Origin: a virus
Reading direction: 5' to 3' (one strand)
DNA length: 37,493 nt
IMG/VR virus record: IMGVR_UViG_3300046817_000309
Span: 1 to 37,493 of that record
The notes below the pieces were generated by a model. It saw nothing but the letters and a program-made list of their open reading frames with translations. It was not told the DNA's origin and ran no database searches. A program made the position numbers and the translations under genes. This document shows positions 21,542-29,786 of the stretch, one piece after another (the stretch's first letter is position 1; every line of letters begins with the position of its first letter).

Positions 21542-22492
21542 CTACTGACCAGGGACGGTCGTACCGGGGGCGGCCTGGGGCATGAGGCCCGCCAGGAGGC
21601 TGTTCGCCGAGGTGGAGGCATTCGTACCCAGGATGCCGCTCGACTGCCCTCCTAGGGCCGCTGAGGTGGGGTCGATGAGGCCGTAGGCGTAGAGGTTCTG
21701 AGCCGCCGACCCGAGGGCAAGCTGCCGGTTCCCGATCGTTGTCGCTGCACCTACCGCGTTGTTGACCATGTTGTAGTACGGGGTGTTCAACGCCGCCTGG
21801 TTCGTCACGTTACCCAGGAGTTTATAGAGCGGAGCCTGCTCTGACGCGTTCGCTGCCATGAGCTTCGTGATAGGCGAGTTCTGCTGCCCGGTCGCCGAAG
21901 CAATGTTATTGATCGCGCCCTGCCATTGGGACATATCGCCCTGAATCATGTTCGCCATCTGGCGTTGGATCGGCATGACGTAATCTTGCGTGTATTCTTG
22001 TAGCTCCTGTTTCGAGTAGGCGGGATAGACCTTATTTGGGTCTACGGTGGGCGCTGCCGCGGGCTTATTCTTATCTGCCGCCGCTTTCGCTGCCGCGTCT
22101 GCTGCCTGTAGACCCGCGATCGTATTGTCACCGGCGGATGCAGGTTGCTTCGCCTGCCACTCCTTCATTAGCTGGTCGGACAACGCCCCGTAGCCAGGGT
22201 CCGCCCACTTCTTCTGTTCGCCGAACCCTTCCGCGAACGGATTCAGTTGCTGGTGTTGTACGTCACTAGGAGAAGACTGACCCCATTGCCACGTGATGTT
22301 CTTGTTCTTTTCCAGCAGACCGCCGAGCGCCGTCTGTTCGTCCTTACTCATCCCCGCACGGTCCATGACCATCGACTGTAGCTCAGGATGCGCCGCGAAA
22401 TCTCTCCACGAGACTGTGTACCAGCCGCCCTTTGTTTGCGGATCAGGGACGCGGATACCCTCGTATGAGATAACTCTATGCTCTGCTACCAT
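21542..22492 (-). CDS. Internal virion protein candidate, 316 aa
   Basis: It lies between the transglycosylase gene and the 1343-aa gene, and its stop codon immediately precedes the ATG of the latter. The protein is Ala/Gln/Asn-rich, with a low-complexity Ala/Lys segment (about 125-150; QAADAAAKAAADKNKPAAAP) and a long helical centre. Such composition and position fit a second ejection protein of a short-tailed phage. No domain is recognised. Confidence 0.6.
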   Translation of the reverse strand: MVAEHRVISYEGIRVPDPQTKGGWYTVSWRDFAAHPELQSMVMDRAGMSKDEQTALGGLLEKNKNITWQWGQSSPSDVQHQQLNPFAEGFGEQKKWADPGYGALSDQLMKEWQAKQPASAGDNTIAGLQAADAAAKAAADKNKPAAAPTVDPNKVYPAYSKQELQEYTQDYVMPIQRQMANMIQGDMSQWQGAINNIASATGQQNSPITKLMAANASEQAPLYKLLGNVTNQAALNTPYYNMVNNAVGAATTIGNRQLALGSAAQNLYAYGLIDPTSAALGGQSSGILGTNASTSANSLLAGLMPQAAPGTTVPGQ

Positions 22493-22495
22493 CGC

Positions 22496-23803
22496 CTATC
22501 CCGTCGGAGTTGTAGGGTAGTTCTGTGTCGCGGTTGAACCTCCACCGCCGCCTCCAAGGCCGTAGACGCCTTGTGGCGGCGGAGCGATCGAACCGGACAC
22601 TAGCGCACCCATAGAAACGTCTGTGCTGGCGATCGCCGCGGCGAGGTCGGCTTCGGTCATCTGCGACTGGTAACCCATCTGCTGTAGCGTGTTAGAGAGT
22701 CGTGTCTTAATCTCCTGCGCCGAAATGCCGTACCGCTGAGCGAGAATGTCCAGGTTCTTGTTCTGATCGCGCAGATTCGTCATCTGCTCCTGGAACTGAA
22801 TGTTCTCAGAGCGCTGCGTCAGGCCAAGGGACCGTTCTTGCCGCGAGATGCCAGAGAGCGCGGACGCTTCCTGTTGCCGCTCTAGCGTCGTCTGATCGCG
22901 GTTACCCTTAGAGAAAGTAGACCCGGACGCTGCCGCATTCGCGGACTGATCCCGGAACATCTGCGCATACTGACGCTTCGTATCCGTCTCGGACTGGTGC
23001 ATCCCCTGTAGCGTTAGGGCGTTCTGTTGCAGTTGGATATTGTGAAGCTGCGGATATTCCTTGCCGAGACGAGCTAGCTGGCCGCGCTGGATACCCAACG
23101 ACTGCTGCGAGAGGCCAAGAAGCTGATTCTGGAACCCCGCTTCCTCCTGCGCGAACTGGCTATTCAGTCCCGCCATCGCTTGGTTAAGAACGGACTGCTG
23201 CTGTAGGTCTGACTTGTTGATCGCGTCCTGAGTTATCTGCGGCGCATTCTGTTTGAGGTTCTCTGCCGCATTACCTTGGAGCGTTCCGCCAGCAGCCTGA
23301 GATGCGATTAGTAGATCCGCGTCCGGGATACCTGTACGCCACGAGTTAGGGTCGTTCGGGTTCTTCTCCCAGGGCCGTAGACCCTGCGACTTATCGAGCG
23401 CCGCCGCAGCCCGAATATCGTTCAGAGGGTTGCCGTATAGGTCGTTATACGCATTCCCGCCGAGTTGAGCTTGAACCGCCTGGCCGTGGATATTCTGCTG
23501 TTGGCTTGGTCCGCTCCCCTGTGAGCCGCCCGGACCGTATCCCCACCCTAGGTTCTCTTGGAACAGTCCCGTCGAGAAGTAGTCGCCGGTAGACCCACGA
23601 TTCCCAGATTCTGCCGTCGACGAGTAGCTCGACTCTCGACCCGCGATCGCTGTCAACGCCTCGGCGTCGTGAGGGGAGACGCCCTGAGCGATCAGTTGAT
23701 TGTAAATCCACTGCGGGTTGACCGCGCCCGCCGATCCCATCCCAACAGGCGGCTTCGCGGGGGCTTTCGGCTTAGGTGGAGTTGGCGCGAGTCCAGGAGG
23801 CAT
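22496..23803 (-). CDS. Virion transglycosylase/ejection protein
   Basis: The 435-aa protein starts with a Pro/Lys-rich segment, then a lysozyme-like SLT domain (about 29-155). It has IAGRESSY with the probable catalytic Glu57, STGLFQENLGWGYGPG (76-91), and the AAAALDKSQGLRPWEK helix. It would open peptidoglycan at infection. Residues about 185-400 are Gln/Leu-rich coiled coil (NLDILAQRYGISAQEIKTRL), and the end is Gly-rich. Order and composition match the ejection proteins of T7- and P22-like phages. Confidence 0.75.
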   Translation of the reverse strand: MPPGLAPTPPKPKAPAKPPVGMGSAGAVNPQWIYNQLIAQGVSPHDAEALTAIAGRESSYSSTAESGNRGSTGDYFSTGLFQENLGWGYGPGGSQGSGPSQQQNIHGQAVQAQLGGNAYNDLYGNPLNDIRAAAALDKSQGLRPWEKNPNDPNSWRTGIPDADLLIASQAAGGTLQGNAAENLKQNAPQITQDAINKSDLQQQSVLNQAMAGLNSQFAQEEAGFQNQLLGLSQQSLGIQRGQLARLGKEYPQLHNIQLQQNALTLQGMHQSETDTKRQYAQMFRDQSANAAASGSTFSKGNRDQTTLERQQEASALSGISRQERSLGLTQRSENIQFQEQMTNLRDQNKNLDILAQRYGISAQEIKTRLSNTLQQMGYQSQMTEADLAAAIASTDVSMGALVSGSIAPPPQGVYGLGGGGGGSTATQNYPTTPTG

Positions 23804-23806
23804 GAT

Positions 23807-24511
23807 CTACTCGTCCGAGAAGGCGTACAGCCATTGCGGGACCGAGCCCGTCTGAGTCTGCACGTAGCGGCCATTGTCGTGAGCTTGACGCGTCACGTCG
23901 ATCATGTATTGGAGGTCGTTGTCGTATAGCGACTGGAACACCTGCCATTGCTGATCTCGCATTTTCAGGAGAGCCCGTGCACACGCATACTTGACGAGTA
24001 AGTCTTCCCACCCTTGCGGGACGTTTAGCAGCTTAGCGGCGTCTGTGCCGTCTGTGAGTAGATCCGCGGGCATGGCGTAGTAGAAGATATTGAACGATCC
24101 CGGCGAGGCTGGCACGGGGTAGAACTGAATCGTCATCGAACCCGGTGCGCCCCAACACGCATAGTTCGATGGGAACGAGTTCTGTACGAGTTGGTTAATC
24201 CCCCAAATCTGATCCAGCTCGTCGTACGTGGACGCGCCGATCGGATAGACGAGAGTGGAATTCTCGGGGACGAATTCGCAACGGTGTACCCGGATCACGT
24301 CTAACGGCAGGTTATACTTCGCCTGCCCGGCGATGGCGTCTAATGTCGAGTTAAACGATTGGAGCACTTCCGCGCGCCTAGCAATATCACGGACGCCGTC
24401 GTTGATATATTGGAGTAGTTCCGGGTCCGACCAGTATCGCGAGTCTACGTTCGTCTCGTCGAGTTGAGCCCGCGTGTCGGCCAAGGAAGAGGCGAAGGTC
24501 TTCGTGCTCAC
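23807..24511 (-). CDS. Head-tail adaptor protein
   Basis: GTG start behind AGGATC. The 234-aa product begins with a helical LADTRAQLDE...RYWSDPELLQYINDGVRDIARR, the pattern of podoviral tail tubular A/gp4-like adaptors: an N-terminal helix with WSD.EL..YIN....I. A beta-rich middle (YPIGASTYDELDQIWG) and a C-terminal helix region follow. It would bind below the portal and extend the tail channel. The neighbours, a nozzle-like gene and the ejection proteins, agree. Confidence 0.7.
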   Translation of the reverse strand: MSTKTFASSLADTRAQLDETNVDSRYWSDPELLQYINDGVRDIARRAEVLQSFNSTLDAIAGQAKYNLPLDVIRVHRCEFVPENSTLVYPIGASTYDELDQIWGINQLVQNSFPSNYACWGAPGSMTIQFYPVPASPGSFNIFYYAMPADLLTDGTDAAKLLNVPQGWEDLLVKYACARALLKMRDQQWQVFQSLYDNDLQYMIDVTRQAHDNGRYVQTQTGSVPQWLYAFSDE

Positions 24512-24533
24512 AAGACGATCCTAACGTAGATTG

Positions 24534-24611
24534 TCAACCTCGCAACACTTTCATCAAGGCGATTACACCGAGTTCGATCGCGACTATGAGGTAGAACGTG
24601 GAAGTGGTCAT
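24534..24611 (-). CDS. 25-aa single-span membrane peptide
   Basis: ATG is preceded by AAGGATC with tight spacing. Nearly all of residues 3-22 (STFYLIVAIELGVIALMKVL) form a hydrophobic segment, ending in the basic RG. It fills the only gap between the adaptor and the C1q-like genes, and its sequence also contains the region just upstream of the adaptor's GTG. A tiny holin-like peptide or a chance frame are both possible; the good ribosome site favours a gene. Confidence 0.4.
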   Translation of the reverse strand: MTTSTFYLIVAIELGVIALMKVLRG

Positions 24612-24619
24612 AGCGATCC

Positions 24620-25240
24620 TTAGACGTTAATCATGTTGTTCGGGATCGGCGCACACCAACGAACGTCGAGTTGTTCGACCGTAAAACCGTTATTACCTGC
24701 CGCAGAAATCTGACCGAGAAGTTGGATCAGATCATTAGCGTGAAACTCTAAGCCGCGTGTCCCAAATACATACCGTGTGGGGAGCACGGCAGGAGCTACA
24801 CGGTTCGCGAAGTAGTAACGGATAGCGAAGCCGGACGCGTTTAGGAGCGTAGCAAAGACGGGGGCGCCGAATCCACTGTCAGACGTTGGGGCGCCTTGGA
24901 GGGTACCCGCCCATTCAAAGAGTTGGGCAGAAGTATTCGCGAGGATAGAGCCCACAATATCGTAGATGCCGTCCCAGGGGATTCGGATGGACGTTGACGC
25001 GGTAGGCCCGACCATGTTGTATCGGTCGTAGATAGGGGACGAAGTAGGCTGCCAGATAAATGTCACGTTTGCGCCGGGGGCGCCAAGAGGATGCGCGAGT
25101 TGCGCTGAGAAGGTCGTGACGGCCGGCGTGTCTAGGAGCGGCTGCCGCTGCCCCTTCATCCAGTTCGGGTCCGTCTTCTGTTTCAGATCACGGTATGGGA
25201 TTGTGCCAGTACGTGATGGACGGTTATGCTGGATCGGCAT
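24620..25240 (-). CDS. C1q-like jelly-roll virion protein
   Basis: 206 aa. The first 60 residues are basic and linker-like (HNRPSRTGTIPYRDLKQK). From about residue 77 it reads as a small jelly roll: TSIRIPWDGIYDIVGSILANTSAQLF, the W.GIY...G.I pattern of C1q/TNF-like virion domains, and a final strand VEQLDVRWCAP. Such domains decorate capsids or form tail tips and could contact the host surface. It is the best candidate for receptor contact in this window, though weak. Confidence 0.5.
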   Translation of the reverse strand: MPIQHNRPSRTGTIPYRDLKQKTDPNWMKGQRQPLLDTPAVTTFSAQLAHPLGAPGANVTFIWQPTSSPIYDRYNMVGPTASTSIRIPWDGIYDIVGSILANTSAQLFEWAGTLQGAPTSDSGFGAPVFATLLNASGFAIRYYFANRVAPAVLPTRYVFGTRGLEFHANDLIQLLGQISAAGNNGFTVEQLDVRWCAPIPNNMINV

Positions 25241-27015
25241 TAGTTCACCTGCGCCTGATGGCCGATCGAGCCAGCCTCGTGATAACCAACGACGATCTCG
25301 TCAACAACTGGAAGGTTCCCGTTATTATTGAAGATGAAAAGGGCCGGTTGGATATGACGGGCTCGCACGCCACACGTCGCACGGAACTTCCAAGTGCCAT
25401 CGTTATTAGACGGGCTCGGAGTGAAGTTGCCAACGAATGCCATCTGACCGTCGATCGTCGCAAGATAGATCGCGATTGTAACGTCAGCAGTATCCGCCGG
25501 TATGGCGCCTAGAGAGATTTCAACTGACGTGATATCGACCGTCTCGTAACTGACGGCTATAGGCTGCGAGAGCCATTCCATTATCGAAAGGTGACCCGTT
25601 GCCTGCGTGGGACGGTACTGGTAGATTTCGATACGGCCCGAGTTGCCGATCGCGCTCGTAACACCGTAGAGAACGGCCTGGCTTGTTGGCGATGCCTTAA
25701 AGAAGGTGAGCGGAACCGTCTGATACGGGACTTCTAACGCCCACCAGTTCTGGTGAATGGAGTCGAAAACGGCACCGCCAGAGAAGATCACAAGGTTATT
25801 GTACGCTTGAACGGAGCAGGTGATACCGGAGCCGCCATTAGTAGCAACATTCTGCGTCAAAGGCTTGATCGCGCCTTGGACGTTACCTGCACCGCCGCCC
25901 CCAGGGAAGCCAAGTCGCTCAGCCGTAGACCCACCATTCCACGCGTACGGCCCATCATCCGTGAAATAGACGAGGCCAGATTGTGACCATGCCATTTCGG
26001 ATACGTGAGTACCCGTTCCTTGGACTGCCGGAAGCCGCGTGATCTGTGGGGCGTAGATATCGCCCTCAATGAGCAGGGCGCCACCGTACTGTTTGACGAT
26101 GATTAGCTCACCGTACGTGAGGCTGCCCCAAGCTCCGAACGTGTTCGGATTCTGCGGGTCTACAATCGTATCTGTCGTCGTAGGTGTTAACGAGACACTG
26201 TTCGGCGGGTCTGTATTCCGGACACGCTCGTTAGTAAAGACGCCGGCGACGTTGGCGGGGAGGCCAAACGCATGTTGCTGCTCGCAGAATCGGAGGACTC
26301 GGCCGTTGTGGGCAACGATCTGACCTCCTAGTAACAGCGCCGCATTGTTGACAGCACCCGTTTCCTCGAATGCCGTGTCAGTGTTTACGGCGTTGGGGTC
26401 AGGCCAGACGTCGTAAAACATGATCGAGCCGTCTGTGTGGGGTTCGCCCGACGTCCACTCCCAAAACAGTTCGGGGCCGCCAGGAGTAGCGAAGGCAGCG
26501 CGCTTACCACGTGACAGAAAGTGGGTGATGCCTCGCGACGGGCCAGCTACAGCGAGAGTACCGATCAGAGACTTGACGAGGATACCATTACGAAAGATAC
26601 GTAGACAGTCCCGAGGCGTGTTGTTCAGGGTATGGACCCATACCCAAGTCTCGTCCGTCTGAGGATTACCTGCTGTCTGCACCGCGGGTACAACGTCAAA
26701 CCCTGCAACGTCAATGAACGTGTCGCCGGCGGGGAGCGCGTTTATCGTGATCGGGTTATCCCAACGGAGGATCGGTAACGGAACAAGTTTCCCTTGATCG
26801 TTCGCGTAGCAACCGCGCGTATAGAAGTCTGTGACTGTAGGGGGTTGTGGCGGTGCTAACGGGACTTGTGTATGGTACGCGGCTTCACCAGGACGTTTCG
26901 CGCTAATGATACTCGGCATTGGGCCGCCACCCGTATTAACACGGTAGTCAGCGGTGATGCCTGGCGAGAAGTCATTGATACGCAGATATTGCGTATTCTC
27001 GTTATCGCGCGGCAT
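25240..27015 (-). CDS. Tail nozzle-like protein (beta-propeller), 591 aa
   Basis: It is beta-rich throughout with repeated motifs: ELFWEWTSGEPHTDGSIMFYDVW (184-206), GGQIVAHNGRVLRF (231-244), ELIIVKQYGGALLIEGDIYAPQITRLP, and SGLVYFTDDGPYAWNGGSTAERL. Strand blocks containing G...Y..N or W..D look like propeller blades. Size, position (two genes from the adaptor) and composition fit the tail nozzle/tail tubular B class of short-tailed phages. It overlaps both neighbours by a few bases. Confidence 0.6.
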   Translation of the reverse strand: MPRDNENTQYLRINDFSPGITADYRVNTGGGPMPSIISAKRPGEAAYHTQVPLAPPQPPTVTDFYTRGCYANDQGKLVPLPILRWDNPITINALPAGDTFIDVAGFDVVPAVQTAGNPQTDETWVWVHTLNNTPRDCLRIFRNGILVKSLIGTLAVAGPSRGITHFLSRGKRAAFATPGGPELFWEWTSGEPHTDGSIMFYDVWPDPNAVNTDTAFEETGAVNNAALLLGGQIVAHNGRVLRFCEQQHAFGLPANVAGVFTNERVRNTDPPNSVSLTPTTTDTIVDPQNPNTFGAWGSLTYGELIIVKQYGGALLIEGDIYAPQITRLPAVQGTGTHVSEMAWSQSGLVYFTDDGPYAWNGGSTAERLGFPGGGGAGNVQGAIKPLTQNVATNGGSGITCSVQAYNNLVIFSGGAVFDSIHQNWWALEVPYQTVPLTFFKASPTSQAVLYGVTSAIGNSGRIEIYQYRPTQATGHLSIMEWLSQPIAVSYETVDITSVEISLGAIPADTADVTIAIYLATIDGQMAFVGNFTPSPSNNDGTWKFRATCGVRARHIQPALFIFNNNGNLPVVDEIVVGYHEAGSIGHQAQVN

Positions 27016-27307
27016 TAGCTAACAACGCCTGGATGAAGTTACGTTCCTCAGTGAGAACATTCCGCTCGGCCTCAGCCTTCGCTAGCTCGATCGTATGCTT
27101 CGCCGCGGCGTAGGAGGCGGTGCGATCTTTGATAGACGTAGAAAGGTCTGGCGCTAAGGCCAGCCACGTCTCGCTCTTGATCGTCAGTTCCTCAGAACGG
27201 AGGAAGCCGATCTGGTCGAACGCGTTCATTAGCTCTAGCGTTACGATCGCGAGCTTCGCGTTCAATTGACCCTTCGTCATATCCAGATAGACAGCCGGAT
27301 CGCGCAC
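27002..27307 (-). CDS. Helical structural-module protein, 101 aa
   Basis: GTG start. The product is almost fully helical (LNAKLAIVTLELMNAFDQIGF; then a coiled-coil-like Ala/Glu/Lys segment to the end). It lies between a small beta-rich gene and the nozzle-like gene and overlaps the latter by 14 nt. It might be a neck or chaperone component. The family is not recognised. Confidence 0.55.
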   Translation of the reverse strand: MRDPAVYLDMTKGQLNAKLAIVTLELMNAFDQIGFLRSEELTIKSETWLALAPDLSTSIKDRTASYAAAKHTIELAKAEAERNVLTEERNFIQALLANAAR

Positions 27308-27316
27308 GTGACCTCA

Positions 27317-27679
27317 TCATTCCTGGAAGCCCCAAATGGACGCGATGACATTCGTGTTACCAGCGCCGAAGGACGGTACGGATAGCTGAATGGCTACGGC
27401 TAGTGCTGATGCAGGGAGGGGCCGCGGGAAGTTGATAATGAGCGGCACGATCGAAGTGGTCACTCCCGCGGGTACAGCGATGATGAAGGAGAGAGCGGAC
27501 GGGAGTCCCGTTAGTGTAGCCGTCACCACGGCGGCTCCCGTCGCGCCTACCCCCGTCACGCAGATACCCGCGACGTACGTCATCTTGCCGGTTACTCCCG
27601 CAAGAGTCGCCTGAGCAAGAGACGCGGCACCAGAGCCCGATGCCTCAGTGTCGTAGGTTGAATACAGTACGCCCGGCAC
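27317..27679 (-). CDS. Small beta-rich virion protein, 120 aa
   Basis: GTG start immediately 3' of the preceding gene's stop. Ala/Gly/Thr/Val-rich strands fill the protein (GKMTYVAGICVTGVGATGAAVVTATLTGL), ending IASIWGFQE, with few charges. This fits a beta-sandwich minor structural protein, possibly capsid or neck associated. No named family is assigned. Confidence 0.55.
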   Translation of the reverse strand: MPGVLYSTYDTEASGSGAASLAQATLAGVTGKMTYVAGICVTGVGATGAAVVTATLTGLPSALSFIIAVPAGVTTSIVPLIINFPRPLPASALAVAIQLSVPSFGAGNTNVIASIWGFQE

Positions 27680-27681
27680 GT

Positions 27682-28257
27682 TTACTCCGTGGTCAGGTCG
27701 ATAGGTTCTGCGCCGGCCCAGGGCGAGGTCGTGTGCTCGTCGGGCGTCGACTCGTCAACGGGAATGTTGGCTGAGTCATCGACGGGCAAGGCGTCGTCGT
27801 CCAGTCCTGAGATTTCCAATAGCTGCGCAACCTGCCGCTCCAATGTCCGAATCTTCTCCTGCTGCGCGGCCGCATCATTCACTGTCGTCGACGCTGCCGT
27901 GGCGTGAGAGCCTGTCGGGTCGTCGTAGGCCGTGAAGATACGCTCGTCATCCATCGTGGAGAACTCGATCTTGGGAATGTCTTCCCAAACGCGGAGTCCC
28001 GGACCCGACCCAATGTTCCACATACGTTGGACACGGCCCACTTCTACCTGCCGTGCCGCTACACCCGTGGTAACACCGTTCGGCATACGGATGACTTGGT
28101 ACTGATCGAGAATGGAACGCGGATCACCGAAATGATTCATCATCCACGGGAAGGTAACAACCTTCATCTCGAACGGCTTGAACTTCGTCCCGACGACGTC
28201 AACCTCGTGCTCCGAGTTGTTACGCGCCTTAACTAGATCGTTCGGCGTGAGTTCCAT
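27682..28257 (-). CDS. Structural-module protein with coiled coil, 191 aa
   Basis: The first 110 residues look beta-rich (VVGTKFKPFEMKVVTFPWMM...). The segment AAQQEKIRTLERQVAQLLEI (129-148) is a short heptad coiled coil, and the tail is acidic and Pro/Thr-rich. It lies between the decoration protein and a small beta-rich gene. It could be a tape-like connector or minor head protein. The family is not recognised. Confidence 0.55.
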   Translation of the reverse strand: MELTPNDLVKARNNSEHEVDVVGTKFKPFEMKVVTFPWMMNHFGDPRSILDQYQVIRMPNGVTTGVAARQVEVGRVQRMWNIGSGPGLRVWEDIPKIEFSTMDDERIFTAYDDPTGSHATAASTTVNDAAAQQEKIRTLERQVAQLLEISGLDDDALPVDDSANIPVDESTPDEHTTSPWAGAEPIDLTTE

Positions 28258-28259
28258 GA

Positions 28260-28772
28260 TTACGCCGGACGGAGGAATGCGCGGATGGTGCTGTTGGCGT
28301 CCTTCGCTGCCGCGGCTTCCAGAGCCACGCCGAAGATCGTGCCAATATCACCAGCGGCAGGAGCGGCGTTACCCACCGCCTGCTTCAATACCGCAGCCGT
28401 TTGCAGGAAAGAGTTCGCCGCAGCAACGCCAGCGCCCACGTTCACACGCGCGCACCCGGCAAAGCAAACCGGGACTGTAGCACCTGCCGCGAACAACTGA
28501 GACGACGTCGAAGCATCGCTCGTAGCCGAGACAGCACCCGCGACGAGTGGAGACTTAGCACCAGCCGTCGTTGTGACTGCACCCGTGATCGAGTTCTGCG
28601 CACCGGCCACTACCGCTGGCATCTGACCCGCGGAGTTGTCGATGATAACAACGTCTCCGTGTTGAAGGACGGCACCGCTGTTATTGAAGCAGGCAAGAAC
28701 CTTCTGCTCCGCGGCACCCGTGTTCGTCAGTCCGAAAACGCCGAGTGGCGCTTCAAGCAACTTGTCTGTCAT
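28260..28772 (-). CDS. Capsid decoration protein (DUF2190-like)
   Basis: The 170-aa product is Ala/Gly/Val-rich. It shows GDVVIIDNSAG..., SITGAVTTTAGAKSPLVAGAVS, FAAGATVPVCFAGCARVNVG and a final EAAAAKDANSTIRAFLRP. The order GDVV...G...VTGV.....G....V...G resembles DUF2190/decoration-type proteins that stabilise phage capsids. It follows the major capsid gene with an 8-nt gap, the typical place. The assignment is by pattern and position. Confidence 0.6.
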   Translation of the reverse strand: MTDKLLEAPLGVFGLTNTGAAEQKVLACFNNSGAVLQHGDVVIIDNSAGQMPAVVAGAQNSITGAVTTTAGAKSPLVAGAVSATSDASTSSQLFAAGATVPVCFAGCARVNVGAGVAAANSFLQTAAVLKQAVGNAAPAAGDIGTIFGVALEAAAAKDANSTIRAFLRPA

Positions 28773-28780
28773 TACGACTC

Positions 28781-29782
28781 CTACGTGAGTGTTACGAGCT
28801 TAAGCTGACGGACGTTGTTCGCAGAGCAAAGGTTCCCGGCCCACAGGATCAGCGAGGTCATCGCGTCCTGGTTGACGGGCTCCCGGAAGTCCTTCATCGT
28901 GAAGTCGGCCCGCGGGTTCACGTACAGGTACAGGTAGTCCTCGTTCAAGAAGAACATATGTCCCTGGCCGCCAACGCCGTTACCGGGAATGTGCGGGTCC
29001 ACCGCGACCGGAACGTTGTTGAACAGCAGGTTCGTGAACCCGGCCTGACCGAGAAGTTCGTCAACCGCGGACGGCTGAACCGGGAACGCCTGGTTCGCTT
29101 GAAGCAGCGCCCAATATGCGTTGTACCGAAGCTGGTCCGTGACGATAATGGTGGGGTGGCGCGCACCCATCGTCGCGTTACCAAAGGCCGTTTGCATCAC
29201 GGCGAGGGTGAGCGCGCCACCGACGGCGGTAACTTGGCCGTTCCACCACGTATTGGATGCTCGGGCAAGACCACCGTATGTCGCGGCCGTTGTACCCGTG
29301 GAAGCAGCCCCGGTCCAGGCGTGCGTACCATCGTCTACAGCCGCGTCAATGCCGTCGATCTGCTTCAAGTTCGTCTGTGACGACCAGACTCCCTTGCCGA
29401 GAATATCGGCGAGTTCTGTCTGCGCGTTCTCAAAGTAGAACGACAGGAAGTTAACGATCGCTTCCGGCGAGTCCGCCCGGATCAGCGTCAACCCGTCAAC
29501 TGTCACCGGAACGTATGCCTGCTTCCAGTCGAAAGCAGCGTTCTTCACAGTGTCGTTCGGCGCCACGTCCAGGAGGTCGAAGCCCTGGTACGCACCACCG
29601 TTCACGAACTGAGTGAACACCAGCGGGATTTCGATTTGTAGCCCGCCTTGCAGAACCTTCTTCGCCCGCGCATTCAAGCGGAAGAACAAGAGGTTGGACT
29701 GATAGATGTTGTCCACGAGCGTCGGCATAATGTACCGACGGCTAATGGAGTTAATCTCGTTTGTGCCGAACGGCGTTGCCAT
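28781..29782 (-). CDS. Major capsid protein
   Basis: 333 aa. The N-terminus MATPFGTNEINSISRRYIMPTLVDNIY is a typical capsid start. A central helix region with EAIVNFLSFYFENAQTELADI would be the spine-helix area of an HK97-type fold. The block ARHPTIIVTDQLRYNAYWALL, then FNNVPVAVDPHIP and FFLNEDYLYLYVNPRADF near the C-terminus, recalls capsid proteins in which target strands precede a final P-domain. It lies between scaffold and decoration genes, as expected. I do not see a cleavage site for a protease, and no protease gene is apparent. Confidence 0.75.
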   Translation of the reverse strand: MATPFGTNEINSISRRYIMPTLVDNIYQSNLLFFRLNARAKKVLQGGLQIEIPLVFTQFVNGGAYQGFDLLDVAPNDTVKNAAFDWKQAYVPVTVDGLTLIRADSPEAIVNFLSFYFENAQTELADILGKGVWSSQTNLKQIDGIDAAVDDGTHAWTGAASTGTTAATYGGLARASNTWWNGQVTAVGGALTLAVMQTAFGNATMGARHPTIIVTDQLRYNAYWALLQANQAFPVQPSAVDELLGQAGFTNLLFNNVPVAVDPHIPGNGVGGQGHMFFLNEDYLYLYVNPRADFTMKDFREPVNQDAMTSLILWAGNLCSANNVRQLKLVTLT

Positions 29783-29786
29783 TTAC

